From Oceanospirillales bacterium (GTDB lineage Bacteria; Pseudomonadota; Gammaproteobacteria; Xanthomonadales; SZUA-36), in contig QIKG01000225.1 in the NCBI GenBank assembly GCA_003232965.1, positions 1-6,074 of the forward strand: a DNA stretch of 6,074 bases, written 5' to 3'. A program made the position numbers and the translations under genes. Within the stretch, counting starts at the first letter, position 1, and every line of letters begins with the position of its first letter. Positions 5,080-6,074 of the stretch are shown piece after piece. The notes beneath the pieces are model-generated. The model searched no databases. It was not told where the DNA came from and worked only from the letters and a program-made list of their open reading frames with translations.

Positions 5080-6030
5080 TTAACCCGCACCAAAACTGCT
5101 GCGACCGGAGACTAATTGTAGCGGGCTGTGTAATTCCGTTGGTTTAGGTAAGTACTCTACCCGACTGCCAAGCTGGCGACAGACAGAAAAACTTAAATCC
5201 GTCTGATTTAAGGTATAAAAGTGGAAAGCATCAACGCCTTCCAGAATCAATTGCTCACACATCAGTGCACTCTGCTCCACCGCCAGATGATATTGTCCAT
5301 GCGGATCATCTTTAAGGCTGCTGAAGCGCTCCACTAATTTGGCAGGCAGGCTTGCACCACAACGCGAGCCAAAGGCTTGTACCCGGTCGATGTTATGAAT
5401 AGGCAGAATACCCGGAACAATTGACTTGGTAATGCCAGCTTTATCAGCACGATCACGGAAGCGTAAAAAAACCTCCGGATCAAAGAAAAACTGAGTAATC
5501 GCGCGGTTCGCACCCGCATCCAGTTTGCGTTTCAAATAGTCAATGTCGGCCGTTTCTGACAGAGCCAATGGGTGTGTTTCCGGATAGGCTGCCACTGAAA
5601 TATCAAAATCGTCAATTTTCAGCAGGCCCTCAACTAGGTCTACCGCACCATCATACTCATTGCTGGGGGTTTCCCCATCGCGCGCATCACCTCGCAGGGC
5701 TACAATACGCTTGATACCATTGTCGCGAAAAAAACGTGCCACATCATTCACCGCCTCACGGGTTTCCCCTGCGCAGGTCAAATGTCCCGCTGTCGGAATT
5801 TTTGACTCTTTCGCCACCGCAGCAATGGTTTCCAAACTTAACTGACGGTCAGCTTCCGTTGACCGATATGTAACGGTAAAGAATGTCGGGTTCAATAGTT
5901 CCAGCTGCCCGACCGTCCGCCATAGGCGCCGTTCCATGGTTTTCGACTTAGGCGGGAAGTATTCAAATGAAATCTTCAGCCGGTCACCGAGCCGTTTACC
6001 TTTGTATTTTGAAACCAATTTATCCATCAT
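5080..6030 (-). CDS. metF: 5,10-methylenetetrahydrofolate reductase
   Basis: MetF is the cytoplasmic FAD enzyme that reduces 5,10-methylene-tetrahydrofolate to 5-methyl-tetrahydrofolate, the methyl donor for homocysteine methylation to methionine. The 316-residue protein matches E. coli MetF along its length. Visible landmarks are ISFEYFPPK with the catalytic Glu at 23, FTVTY, GHLTC, ALRGD with the flavin-tuning Asp at 115, DISVAAYPETHP, the long block RKLDAGANRAITQFFFD (Gln180, substrate contact), PGILPI, Phe220 and FHFYTLN. It is about 20 residues longer than the E. coli enzyme because of a C-terminal extension after the CRQLG motif (about 293-316). Two adjacent ATGs exist; GGA lies three bases before the first and six before the second, so initiation at the second (6027) is slightly more natural. 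The left neighbour is unrelated in function; the upstream gene lies outside the window. Confidence 0.97.
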   Translation of the reverse strand: MMDKLVSKYKGKRLGDRLKISFEYFPPKSKTMERRLWRTVGQLELLNPTFFTVTYRSTEADRQLSLETIAAVAKESKIPTAGHLTCAGETREAVNDVARFFRDNGIKRIVALRGDARDGETPSNEYDGAVDLVEGLLKIDDFDISVAAYPETHPLALSETADIDYLKRKLDAGANRAITQFFFDPEVFLRFRDRADKAGITKSIVPGILPIHNIDRVQAFGSRCGASLPAKLVERFSSLKDDPHGQYHLAVEQSALMCEQLILEGVDAFHFYTLNQTDLSFSVCRQLGSRVEYLPKPTELHSPLQLVSGRSSFGAG

Positions 6031-6074
6031 TTATCCAAGGGTCGGTATATTACATATCTCTATATCTTTATAAG
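6031..6074 (-). other. upstream region of metF (partial)
   Basis: Forty-four bases precede metF before the window ends. They are AT-rich on the minus strand, with TATAAA and TAATAT stretches that could serve as a -10 box, and a weak GGA ribosome site next to the start. Too little is present to define a promoter, a riboswitch or an operon partner, and I see no MetJ-box (AGACGTCT) match. Confidence 0.4.

Noticed and set aside
6031..6074. Possible S-adenosylhomocysteine or SAM riboswitch upstream of metF
   Set aside because: Only 44 AT-rich bases are available, and they lack the GC-rich conserved cores expected of these riboswitches.

Overview
The window looks like chromosomal DNA from a Gammaproteobacterium, probably marine or aquatic. 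The evidence is an E. coli-type MetF, a ToxR/CadC-style membrane regulator with a long TPR tail, and secreted beta-helix and repeat proteins of a style I associate with that group. No phage, plasmid, tRNA, rRNA or CRISPR signal is visible. All four convincing genes lie on the minus strand, so transcription runs from high to low coordinates.

In transcription order: (1) metF (5080-6030), methylenetetrahydrofolate reductase, complete and with its key residues present. (2) A 186-bp gap holding a two-module palindromic repeat and the likely promoter/operator region of the next gene. (3) A 766-residue transmembrane transcription regulator (2593-4893): N-terminal OmpR-type winged helix, one membrane span, then a large domain rich in tetratricopeptide repeats. 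(4) A 391-bp gap with a palindrome-rich block that looks like a small non-autonomous dispersed element (about 2338-2577), followed by an AT-rich leader. (5) A secreted right-handed beta-helix protein (1275-2201). (6) A second secreted repeat protein (472-1272) whose best start is two bases after the beta-helix stop, so the two probably form a bicistron. (7) A 471-bp non-coding tail (1-471) carrying two more copies of the palindromic repeat and a solo module.

Functionally, metF is a housekeeping methionine/folate gene and probably unrelated to its neighbours. The regulator and the two exported proteins are adjacent and on one strand. It is reasonable, but unproven, that the regulator controls the exported pair. 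I found no clear case for a wholly new enzymatic system. The best candidates for something undescribed are the two repeat families, a possible Shine-Dalgarno-masking leader ahead of the beta-helix gene, and the exported pair itself.
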